From positions 1 through 15,684 of the forward strand of contig JAJKFJ010008260.1 in assembly GCA_027382625.1 (NCBI GenBank): DNA of 15,684 nt. Direction: 5' to 3'. The notes under the pieces are model-generated. The model was given only the letters and a program-made list of their open reading frames with translations, ran no database searches and was not told the origin of the DNA. Within the stretch, counting starts at the first letter, position 1; each line of letters opens with the position of its first letter. A program made the translations under genes and the position numbers. This DNA is from Tetmemena sp. SeJ-2015. Its lineage: Eukaryota > Ciliophora > Spirotrichea > Sporadotrichida > Oxytrichidae. Of the stretch, positions 7,993 through 15,684 are shown in pieces.

Positions 7993-8160
7993 TCAGAAAT
8001 GAAATATTTGTATAAAGAAGAAGAGACGTAATTTATAATATAAAAATGCAAAGTATTTGGTTAAGTTAAATTTTCATACACGTACCACTATTTCTAATAA
8101 ATAATCTATTTCACATATTCAAGAAAGAAAGATTATAGAAAAAGAAGAACTATTAAGAAT
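7980..8160. repeat. Conserved block E flank, copy 2
   Basis: Aligned with 2760-2990 and lying directly upstream of F2 as that block lies upstream of F1. AT-rich with an AAGAAGAAGAG tract. The segment corresponding to 3000-3230 of unit 1, which holds the F1 start codon, is absent here. Confidence 0.5.
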
Positions 8161-8162
8161 TA

Positions 8163-8896
8163 ATTATAGCTAAGTTATAATTTTCTGCATTTTTTACATT
8201 TATTTAAATACTTAACTAATTAAATTGGTTCACTGAAACATTGCTTTATGTTTTCTTGGGATTATTTGGAGAATCATTAGTCACTGGGTAAATTTTGTCA
8301 TTGGCATTTTTGAAAAGCGGATTGACAAAATAGACATCATAGCACAAAATGCAAAAAGCTTTTAACTCTTTCCACTCTACAATGGGGGATAATCTTGTTC
8401 AAGTGTCATAAACAGATGGCTTTAAAACTATTCTTGAAGACATTGCAAATTTTCTTTTATCAGTTTAGTTCTACGCCTTAAATCCTTTTAAAATTTGCAT
8501 TATTTTAAATAGAATACAATTGTAAGTTTATTTGTGGACGCTTTCTTTAATGCTTTAACCATGTCCACTCTTTAGAGCGATGAAAAACCTGACTAGTAAA
8601 CTTTAATAGCATTCTTTGTGGGCGCAACTCTGTGCTGGGCCTAAGGGATCCTCATGGTAATTTACGATCTCACCAATATCCTGCATTGGATCATTTACCC
8701 TGCTGTTTCTGGAGATGCTGACAAGAGCTTTTTTAATTTAACTTATAAATAAGCTTATATTTATTTTAAGAGGAAATTTGATTTTAAATATGAAATTATA
8801 AAGAATGGAGTATAAAAAGCTAGTTTAGTAAAAAGAATTAAAATTCTGCTAATCAAGTTGTAACTCTAAGGATATAAAAGATTATAATAAATTTGA
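8163..8896 (+). CDS. F2: second copy of the F membrane protein family
   Basis: Frame 1 reads NWFTETLLYVFLGLFGESLV, TGQILSLAFLKSGLTKQTSQ, HKMQKAFNSF, then DGFKTILEDIANFL and FYALNPF. It then continues two bases out of register as LFVDAFFNALTMSTLQSDEK, GATLCWAQGILMVIYDLTNI, LHWIIYPAVSGDADKSF, to TGA 8894-8896. Relative to F1 it differs by one in-frame codon near the start. The +2 shift is removed exactly if a 17 bp segment (8486-8502) bounded by TTTTAAA is excised. Membrane segments match F1. No counterpart of F1 residues 1-40, including the start codon, is seen. Without excision this is a frameshifted pseudogene. Confidence 0.5.
8486..8509 (+). other. Candidate short IES in F2 with TTTTAAA pointer
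   Basis: TTTTAAA occurs at 8486-8492 and 8503-8509. Removing one copy plus the intervening bases deletes 17 bp and rejoins ALNPF to the conserved second half in the frame used by F1. Short direct-repeat pointers at MDS-IES junctions are established for spirotrich ciliates. The repeat is low-complexity, so chance is possible. Confidence 0.35.
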
Positions 8897-8940
8897 TAAT
8901 TAAAATGAGAATTAAATTAAGAATCAATTTATATATAATT

Positions 8941-9020
8941 TAAAATCTGTGTCAGTTGAAGTGTGAGATATTTAAATTATTACCATTCGATAAAGCTGAA
9001 TTCTAAGCAACTTTCATACT
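8941..9020. repeat. Inverted repeat K, arm 2
   Basis: Reverse complement of 2381-2446, sharing the CAGTTGAAGTGTG and CCATTCGAT parts. On the plus strand a frame runs QLKCEIFKLLPFDKAEFQAT, FILLRSSKEFFVKSCLFHKF and stays open to about 9187. That frame is protein-like but lacks a second full copy for comparison. Confidence 0.45.
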
Positions 9021-9187
9021 ATTGAGATCTTCCAAAGAATTCTTTGTAAAGAGTTGCCTTTTTCATAAGTTTTAGACACTTAACTAATTTCTTTTTTCTT
9101 CAAATTTCTCATAATCGAAATCTTCTCGTAGACATCTCCTATTATTATGGAAGCATAATAAAATCATCTATAATTTAAAGGACTATT

Positions 9188-9407
9188 GAGCAATTCCATA
9201 TTGAGCTATCAATCTCACATTTTGACGAACAGAAATTTACAAAAAAACTCTTCATTTATTATTTTAATTCAATTCAGATATTTATTAAACTTAGCATAAT
9301 ATTCATTGTGTGAAGGAAAATATTCATTCTTTAAAACTAATATAAAGAAAGTTATACAAAATAAAACTTAAGGAAATTTTAAAAGATCGATTTAAAGGAA
9401 TCCAAAC
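9188..9407. other. AT-rich spacer
   Basis: No paralogue-supported frame and no repeat recognised before the tetranucleotide tract. Confidence 0.4.
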
Positions 9408-9433
9408 TTAGTTAGTTAGTTAGTTAGTTAGTA

Positions 9434-9516
<83 letters not shown>

Positions 9517-9531
9517 AAGTTAGTTAGTTAG
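9408..9531. repeat. (TTAG)n microsatellite, about 31 units
   Basis: An uninterrupted tetranucleotide array of 124 bp with two TTAG-to-TAAG variants, near 9432 and 9516, about 84 bp apart. It is present only in unit 2. It is not a known ciliate telomere repeat (those are G4T4, G4T2 or similar). Confidence 0.95.
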
Positions 9532-9984
9532 ATATTTCAAAATGAAGTTAAACTTCAGTATTAAAATTTAGATATAATTATTTTAAACTAAGAGAAGGAA
9601 ATTTTTTATAGTTTTAATAAAATCTCTAAAAATATTTTTATAATTTAATTAGCATATCAGTTAATAATTTTACCAAAAAAATTATAAATATAGAATAAGA
9701 TTACTATCTTTTTTTATTTAATTAAAGTTTAAATATATGCAATAATTTTATAGGTAAAAAAATAGGTAATAGAAAGAGAAATGAATGAAACAGGTCTAGA
9801 GTATTTCAGATGCGTGGTAGTTTTAAAAGGAGCTTTTTGTAAATGTTAATTTGATTCTGGATTTTTTCTCAATTTACTCTTAATTTAATCAGTAGAAATT
9901 AGTTTATGTCAAGAATTTTCCTGTTGTTTTTAATCAAAAGACTATTTTAAATTAGGTGTAATAAATGCCTGAATATTAATGTGA
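9532..9984. other. AT-rich spacer
   Basis: Long A/T runs and a few G+C patches near 9790-9840. Several TGA codons occur in each frame I followed. No paralogue was found in the window. Confidence 0.45.
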
Positions 9985-10392
9985 GACCAAAGTCTTAATG
10001 AACTTTAGAAATTTAAGTTTAGAGAATAAAATTCAGGAATAAATAAAGATAAGCAAAATTATCGAAATATTTCAGATCCTGTGGAGCCCTATATGCTTGC
10101 AATCTCTACAATTGCGGGGAGATCTCCATACTTTAAAGGTATCCTTCAGATTTTAATAACAATAAGGCAAGATACCTGTTAAGGATCTAGTAAACTGCTA
10201 TCTTAGATATAAGACATATTAACTCATGCACCCACGGTCTTTTAATGCAGAATACCGACATTAGATTATTAAGTAAACTGTATGCGCTATTCATATATGT
10301 AATTTCAAGAAAGCTTTTCTTTTATTTTTTATCTAATAAATATAGCTTAGAGTCCTCATTAGTTGATAGGGATTCAGCTTAGCCAAGTATGA
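9985..10392 (+). CDS. Hp: plus-strand H family member
   Basis: The frame is open from after TGA 9982-9984 to TGA 10390-10392 (135 codons). The core reads YRNISDPVEPYMLAISTIAG, RSPYFKGILQILITIRQDTC, QGSSKLLSQIQDILTHAPTV. The H1 core AISTIA--SP-FKG is conserved with silent third-base changes. The 5' end has no ATG before the conserved core other than the Met just before LAIST, so this may be an internal exon or MDS. The 3' part overlaps the inverted partner H2 region. No family is recognised. Confidence 0.5.
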
Positions 10393-10510
10393 TAGCCTCA
10401 TGCTCTGAAAAATATGATTGATACCTTTCAATCAAGGAGATCTCACCAAAATTGTAGAAATTGCAGTCAAAGTCATATGACATTATTCAAAGTATATGGC
10501 GAGGGTATTT
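10365..10510 (-). pseudogene. H2: decayed H family member, inverted relative to Hp
   Basis: On the minus strand TAISTILVRSP is followed by TGA and then LKGINHIFQSM, matching the H core with a stop where Hp has Tyr. Together with Hp it forms an imperfect inverted pair about 300 bp apart. The downstream flank (10510-10760) continues to align with the flank of H1 (5700-5950), so H2 is the positional equivalent of H1 and Hp is an extra copy. Confidence 0.45.
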
Positions 10511-10689
10511 TATCTTTATTTAAGACTGAATTTTTTTACATTAAACTTAAATTTCCTAAAACTCATTTAAGACTTTGATCAAATTGGAATCTTTATAAGT
10601 TTTTTACATCCTAATGAAAGCAGTATTTTTATTAGAAATGATAGGAAACTGCTTGAAATATTAAAATATCTACTGATTAAATAAGGTTT

Positions 10690-10890
10690 AATAATTTCTT
10701 TTATAAATTTAAATTTAAAACCAACAGAAAGAGTATTTCAAACTGCCACTCATCGGAACTACTCTAAATCTATATAAAAATATATATTTTACTCTTTCTA
10801 TGGCATATTATTTTCCAATAGATTATTTTCTATTATAGCTTCCGAGACTAATCAATTGCCACTGTAATATTGAGTCCTATTGTAAAATAT
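10690..10890 (-). other. Conserved block I, copy 2
   Basis: Counterpart of 5890-6070, ending in the shared ATTGAGTCCTATTGTAAAATAT at about 10870-10891. In-frame TGAs interrupt the minus-strand reading seen in copy 1. Confidence 0.4.
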
Positions 10891-10891
10891 T

Positions 10892-11200
10892 TAAATTATT
10901 GGATTTAATATTTTAATTACGTGAATTATCTTATAAATGTAATTAAAATTAATGAGAAACAAAAAACATTATTTCACTCTCTTTATTATTATTGAGCTTA
11001 GTGGCCTAATTTATTCTAATTATGATGGATTTTAATTTTATATAAGACAAATTATATTGAAGTATGACTCTAGAATTACATAAATGTGACTCAGTACGTA
11101 AAGATGTGTAGACAAACAAGCTATGTTTATTAAACTAAAAGTATGTTTTTTGACATTTTTAGAGAAATTTTACATCATAAATTTTGAGCTTATTGAAAAT
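10892..11200. other. AT-rich spacer
   Basis: No paralogue-supported frame. Not alignable with 6070-6190 of unit 1. Confidence 0.4.
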
Positions 11201-11634
11201 TCAAAAGCAAAAATCTCTTATTTTTGGTATTTTCGGTAAATTTTGGCATTTATGTGCTATTTTATTGCTTTTTTACCATAAAATGGTGAAGGTTAATTTT
11301 TTTCCCTCCTGCTCATTTGAGAGATTTTAAACATCAAATTTCTGAAAAAGCTCGTATAAAATTCTTAAACAATATTGTGGCTCTTACTTAGTACATGCCT
11401 ACTATCTCTGCTTTATAAAATAAATTTTATATTTAAAACCTACTTATGATTACCTTACTAAACTAGCTAATTGAGGCAATAAATTCATAACTGCCAAAGA
11501 TTCTTCGCTAGAGTGAGACATATTCAAAAACATTATTAAGCTTTCAAAGTCTCAATAATATTTTCTATTTGATAAAACTTAAATTCACCAAATATTTGTA
11601 CATCATGCAATTAAATATTTTTAATGTAAATAAA
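11201..11634 (-). CDS. J2: two-exon J family member with longer C-terminal part
   Basis: Exon 1 reads LHDVQIFGEFKFYQIENIIE and, after a 7 bp length difference from J1 that shifts frame, MSHSSEESLAVMNLLPQLAS. A GT-AG intron (11408-11458) follows. Exon 2 reads RQQACTKQEPQ and continues in frame as YCLRILYELFQKFDVQNLSN, EQEGKKLTFTILWQKSNKIA, HKCQNLPKIPKIRDFCF to TGA 11201-11203. That C-terminal part is convincing protein but has no match next to J1, where AT-rich DNA follows QEPQ directly. Either J1 is cut short or its next segment lies elsewhere. Function unknown. Confidence 0.5.
11408..11458 (-). other. Spliceosomal intron in J2
   Basis: GTAAGG at the 5' end and GCAG at the 3' end on the minus strand, 51 bp, at the same codon boundary as the 56 bp intron of J1. 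Confidence 0.65.
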
Positions 11635-11900
11635 ATTTCAAGCTCCAATCGTGTTGCCTGAAGTATTCCACTGATATTGCTATATTTTGAAGAGATTCAT
11701 AATTTATGAATTTTTCTCAATTCTAAAAAATGAATTAAATTTCTTTGAAGAGTTATTTATTTAAAATTTAAATAAGAATTTATAAATAAATATATTTATT
11801 TTAAACTTTAATATTAACATTAAATATTGTTTTAATATAAGAGTTAAAAATAAATTTTGTAGTCTATATACTTTTGCCTAAAAATAAGACAAAATTATTT
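11635..11900. repeat. J upstream flank, copy 2
   Basis: Alignable with 6460-6760, including the AATATTAACATTAAATATTGTTT string. AT-rich and non-coding. Confidence 0.55.
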
Positions 11901-12127
11901 TTAAAAATATAAAATTTAAATTTTTATTTAATAACTGATAGCTATCTTTATTTTTTATTAATAGGTTTGGTAAAAAATTATAAGGATTCAATGGACATTA
12001 AAAATAAATAATTGATCTCACTGATAAATGTGGATTTTTTAAATGTGTGAAAGTTTATTAATATAGTTGAGAATTTATTATAAAAAGAAAGATAATTTTT
12101 ATCGGAAATTAAAAAGGAGTAAAAAAA

Positions 12128-12408
12128 ATGACTGTTGAAGTTTTGTCCAAATCGAAAAATTATTATATTGTTAGCCCAGAATTAAAAAAGCCAAAATTGT
12201 CACTTTTTTAAAGAGACCAGAGAAAGAAACTGAAATAGAGTGGAAGACTGCTACAATCTTGAACATGTCATCTCAGAACATGAATGTTACTCTGTCTAGA
12301 AACAAAACTCTAAAAACAGAATGCCAAACTTCAACAAATATAATGACATCTTCCTCTACTTATGATAAACTTCTGAAGACAGAACTTTAATTTACTTAAC
12401 AGAAATGA
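12128..12408 (+). CDS. Small single-copy gene or pseudogene with a one-base frame change
   Basis: From ATG 12128 the frame reads MTVEVLSKSKNYYIVSPELK, KPKLSLF and then meets TGA at about 12260. At the T6 run near 12201-12209 one extra T would join it to the frame KRPEKETEIEWKTATILNMS, SQNMNVTLSRNKTLKTECQT, STNIMTSSSTYDKLLKTELQ, ending at TGA 12406-12408. Both halves are protein-like, hydrophilic and Ser/Thr/Lys rich. The base composition is more balanced than the surroundings. No paralogue is in the window and no family is recognised. The break could be a real mutation, a programmed frameshift or a homopolymer sequencing error. AAGGAG just upstream of the ATG is not informative in a eukaryote. 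Confidence 0.45.
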
Positions 12409-12517
12409 GATGGGTTTTTTTTTATATAGCCTGTATTGAAAAGCCATTTCTTAATTAATTATTGAAAAACGTTTTATATTTCAATTCCATATTAAGAATA
12501 TATCATTAAATATGCAT

Positions 12518-12845
12518 ATATTACACATTCAGCCTCGATTTTTCAAAAACTTTTGAGTTTTCTTCTGTAAGGCCTGGACGAACGAGGACGAAGTAGTTGC
12601 CATCTGGGTTAAAGCTTGGTACTGTAAGCGCTCCTTGTCGGCCGAGTATTGCTCCAAAATTTCAAAAAAAAGTAATTTTACTTTTTTAAATCCCACAATT
12701 ATAGGGAATATTCTCAATAAACATGCCAATCATGGATGGATTTTAAGTCACTTATCGAAAGTTCATTAAAAAGCCTGAAAACAGTGATTGCTTACTAGAA
12801 AACATGCCATTAGTGAAAAATAGGGGCTGAACGGATAATAATTCT
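12518..12845. mobile_element. Element G, copy 2
   Basis: The left end is TTCAGCCTCGATTTTT (from 12528) and the right end AAAAATAGGGGCTGAA (to 12831). The core is 304 bp and clearly related to G1, with a 10 bp length difference at the GGACGAA repeat and 1 bp differences in A and T runs. A plus-strand frame is open from 12366 to TGA 12828-12830 in the terminal repeat. Within it INMPIMDGFQVT (12717-12752) matches G1. It sits between J2 and D3, not beside F2, consistent with independent insertion. Confidence 0.6.
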
Positions 12846-12854
12846 AAGAATTTT

Positions 12855-13105
12855 ATATTCTTGCAACTTTTGTGTGGGAGAACTCACATAGAGTTATAAG
12901 TGACACTAGGCGAACTAAAGTTAAATAATGAGAATGCTGATCTTGAGCGCATCATATCTCACTGCTAAAGAGTGCTGCTGAGGGATTAAACAAGAAATAA
13001 AATTTAATTATGGTGAGATATCAAACAAGATACATAACGATGGGAGTTTAAGCCATTTAAACTGTCAGGAAAATGCAATTAACCATTATTTTTTTAGAAC
13101 CTATC
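12855..13105 (+). pseudogene. D family copy D3, decayed
   Basis: It begins NSKNFIFLQLLCGR like D1, then lacks one base relative to D1 and D2. The homologous frame afterwards (RVISDT ... HHISLLKSAAEGLNKK) contains several TGAs. It ends near the position of GKCNQP, equivalent to RSCNSP in D1. It opens unit 3. Confidence 0.45.
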
Positions 13106-13237
13106 ATAGATTTTTTAATTATCAGAAATAAAGATGAAGATATAAAAGATAAAATATCTTTGTTTCTTCTTTAGTTGAACATTGTTAAGGTATCATTCTA
13201 GCCTCTTGGCCGTCCACTTTCTAATGCTTCATATCGA

Positions 13238-13297
13238 TAAGTATTAATAAAGAAATTAATTATATATAACTTATTCTCACTTTCTTATCATATTGTG
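13238..13297. repeat. Conserved block C, copy 3
   Basis: Counterpart of 448-512, lying about 130 bp after D3, as C1 lies soon after D0. Confidence 0.6.
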
Positions 13298-13957
13298 GGG
13301 TTTTTATTCTCTATGAAATTTTTTATTATTTAGCACTGTTTAATTAAAACATATTCTAAGTGTTTTAAAATATATAATCCTGTAATTTATTCCCAAAGAA
13401 TAAATTTCAATAAATAGATATCACAGATAATTTTCTCTTCATTTAAACATTATATAATCTTGTCGCCGAATATTATTTCTTACTTATTTTGAATGCCAAA
13501 TATTTTCTGAATTTATTTTAACAAAATTAAATCCAAATATTTTATCATGAAAAGAACAATAAATGTTATAATTAAAATTTACTACTTAAAAGTGCAATAG
13601 AATAAATATAATTATATGCGAGAATTCTTAATTTTAGTCGTTCAAATGCAAGGTAGGTAGTTAAAAATGCGGATTTATTTGATAAATTATTTAATTTGAT
13701 TATGAGTTTGTCATCTACCATAATAATAGGAGGATTTTAAAAGTCATTGATGTTTTAGACTCTATCCCAAAAAATTAGCATCATTCACAAAATCCTTTTA
13801 ATGATAACTCTTATCACAAACTTTCTACCAAGAAGCCTAATTATGAATAGAAAAAATGCTGATAATTTAATTTATTTATCTAATTTGTCATAAAACCATA
13901 CCAGCTCTTATTTTCAAAATTATTGTATTACTACTAATTTAATTCACTTTATTATTC
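13298..13957. other. AT-rich spacer
   Basis: No supported frame. It corresponds in position, but not in sequence, to 513-835. Confidence 0.45.
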
Positions 13958-14216
13958 TCAGTATATTTATTATTTTATGTGTATAGAAACAGATGACTCT
14001 AAAAATTTAATCCTTAAAATTTGAATGGATGCTTGAGAGTATTTAAATAACCACATCTTTAGAATTATAATATATATATAATACTTAACAACATTTAACA
14101 GATAACTCCAAATATTTTGATCTTGCCTTTATAAAATCATGTCAATAACCATAGTCGAATATTCCATGGAAGATTAAAGATAGATTGCCTTATTACTTTC
14201 CACTATAGGGTTTTTA
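13958..14216 (-). CDS. Block B copy 3, longest intact reading of the B family
   Basis: The minus-strand frame reads NPIVESNKAIYLQSSMEYST, MVIDMILQRQDQNIWSYLLN, VVKYYIYIIILKMWLFKYSQ, ASIQILRIKFLESSVSIHIK and ends at TGA 13958-13960. The central YYIYIIIL segment is hydrophobic and could span a membrane. Copies 1 and 2 each have a one-base indel relative to this one. No ATG is apparent at the 5' end, so it is probably an internal exon or MDS. Function unknown. Confidence 0.45.
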
Positions 14217-14946
14217 AAATATAGCATGAATAGAATTAGATGATTTAGAATTTCAAATTAGTTAAAGTACATATTTATGGCTTTATTTGCACAGAATTAG
14301 TTTTTAAATGCTGTTCAATTCATTTAGAATTTTAGCTTTTATTGTCATAATTGCTCCGTTTTCAAATTTTAAGTTTTCCTTTCTTCAACTCAAATACTAA
14401 ATCTAATCTTTAAGAATACAGAAAAGACAAATTAAAATTTTACCTTACTCTATTTGCCAAGAGTGTGGCCGCGCTTAAAGTAGACCGATTTATAAATAGA
14501 GAGTCACTAAAGTACTCTAGTGTTCCCTGTTCCTTTCTAATGCTTTACTTAAATCCTATAAATTAATGTTAGATCAAATATATAAATTCGCTCTAAATTT
14601 TAAGGTAGTCATCATAATTATTGTAAGATAATAAAGTTTTACTTATTCAGGCTTGCTTTTTAGAATATCTTGAGATTGTATTAGGCAAATATTTATTCTT
14701 CTTTTTGCCATTTTCATCGTGTTATTAACTAACTAAAAGAAATATTAATATCATTTATTCAATTACTTCCCTGTTACCTAAGCTTGTGACAAGCAAAAAT
14801 TAAAAAAAGTTGTAATCAACAATAATCCAATACTATTCAATCTATAATAAAAATATTCTTTATTCAATTAAAATGCATTAAATTATAAATATCTCAAAGA
14901 GTTACAATTAAAAATAAGGCAAAATAATTTAAATATAGGATTTATA
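14217..14946. other. AT-rich spacer with a G+C-rich island at about 14460-14530
   Basis: Mostly featureless A+T-rich DNA. The island contains GGCCGCGC and reads on the minus strand KALERNREHQSTLVTLYLQI, with no second copy to test it. Its edge shares CTTTCTAATGCTT with about 13219-13231. Confidence 0.35.
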
Positions 14947-15145
14947 ATTTCTATAATAATTTCATGGTTTTAAAATAGTAAAACCATATATATAAACTTC
15001 TCTCATCTAATCAATGACAAAACTATAATTATAATCGAATATTTCAAATAAAAGATATATAAAGCATATTATTTATCTCAAATAGAATTTGAATCAAAAG
15101 GAAGATTCTTTGAATTTTGATTGCATGATAGATCATTTCTTATTT
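14947..15145 (-). pseudogene. Block A copy 3
   Basis: Aligned to 1706-1920 and 7412-7613. It keeps FEIFDYNYSFVIDQ on the minus strand but has a one-base deletion upstream of it and an in-frame TGA after the segment reading YGFTILKP. Confidence 0.4.
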
Positions 15146-15275
15146 TTGCAACTATGATAAGAGTAAAATAATTTAAATCTTTAAATTATTATTTAAACAT
15201 TTTTCTATATTAAAACTACTTGCTAAAATTAAGATACATTTTTACCTATTTTATAATGATATATAACAATAGCAA

Positions 15276-15480
15276 ATAAAGAAAGTCAAAAAAAGAAAAA
15301 AAGGAAAAATGAAAAAATCAATTTTAAGTAGCGGTACAAATCATTTGCCATTTATAAAATAAATTTTTAATTTTAATTAAGCTTTATTCCGAAAAATTGT
15401 TGTATGGTTTTATTGAAATCGCAAAATTTTCTTTAAAGATATGAAAGTCTACTGTCAGTTTTATTTTTAAATAAAATTTC
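15276..15480 (-). pseudogene. Block L copy 3, decayed
   Basis: Shares AATAAAGAAAGT, ATCAATTTTAAGTAGC and the GTC-ACTG-CAGT region with 7710-7885. The minus-strand reading has TGA in place of the Cys of L2 (CQWTFL to stop-QQTFI) and indels. The 5' half of L2 is missing. Confidence 0.4.
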
Positions 15481-15684
15481 AAATTCAATACTTCTTCAAT
15501 AATATTTTTTTAACTTAGTTATAAATTTTTGCATTATTGCTAAGTTTTTAATGGAACATTAAATTATTGTAGAAATCAGAATGAAATGTAAAATTGAATT
15601 AATCGAATTAAATTTACAATTTAATTCCGGAAATTTTTTAAGCCCAAATTAATATATACATACCGCGGCTGCTTATTCAAACTA
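15481..15684. other. AT-rich end of window
   Basis: No supported feature. The last about 20 bases (CCGCGGCTGC) turn G+C richer, suggesting that another coding segment starts at the edge. Confidence 0.4.

Noticed and set aside
9408..9531. CRISPR array or telomere
   Set aside because: The unit is four bases with no spacers, and TTAG is not a recognised ciliate telomere repeat.
12113..12130. Shine-Dalgarno site (AAGGAG) before ATG 12128
   Set aside because: Everything else indicates a eukaryotic nuclear genome, so a bacterial ribosome site is not meaningful.
1..15684. tRNA, rRNA or prokaryotic operon
   Set aside because: No cloverleaf, conserved rRNA string or closely packed standard-code genes were seen on either strand.

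Overview
This window looks like germline (micronuclear) DNA of a ciliate that reads TAA and TAG as glutamine and stops only at TGA, most plausibly a spirotrich of the Oxytricha/Stylonychia type. Three things point there. The DNA is extremely A+T rich, with islands of higher G+C. There are almost no long open frames in the standard code, yet paralogous segments align codon by codon across conserved in-frame TAA/TAG, which also interchange with CAA. The coding-like pieces are short and separated by AT-rich filler, as expected for macronuclear-destined segments (MDSs) split by internal eliminated sequences (IESs). The genus is an inference. With only TGA as stop, frames of about 60 codons arise by chance, so I rely on paralogue comparison more than on open frames.

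Layout: the window is a diverged, rearranged tandem array of roughly 6-7 kb units. I label conserved blocks A-L. Unit 1 (about 1-6900) runs D0, C1, B1, A1, D1 (inverted), K1, the E gene, F1, G1, H1, I1, J1. Unit 2 (about 6900-12850) runs D2, B2, A2, L2, E2, F2, K2 (inverted relative to K1), a (TTAG)n tract, a plus-strand H copy (Hp), H2 (minus), I2, J2, a small unique gene and G2. Unit 3 (12850 to the end) runs D3, C3, B3, A3, L3 and leaves the window. Block order is largely kept, but D and K have inverted copies, H has an inverted neighbour, and G sits in different places, which fits G being mobile.

Genes: the best coding region is F on the plus strand (3116-4390; second copy 8163-8896), an unrecognised membrane protein. 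J on the minus strand is a second family with a matching 51-56 bp GT-AG intron in both copies. H (two minus copies and one plus copy), D (four copies) and B look coding but have stops or indels in some copies. E (2497-2844) and the gene at 12128-12408 occur once. G is a 303-304 bp element with TTCAGCCCC inverted termini. Inside it is a phrase resembling the core of a response-regulator receiver domain. Its right terminus supplies the TGA that ends the open frame in both copies.

I found no tRNA, rRNA, CRISPR array, bacterial operon or phage signature. Whether these paralogues are working MDSs, germline-limited genes or decaying pseudogenes cannot be settled without the matching macronuclear sequence.
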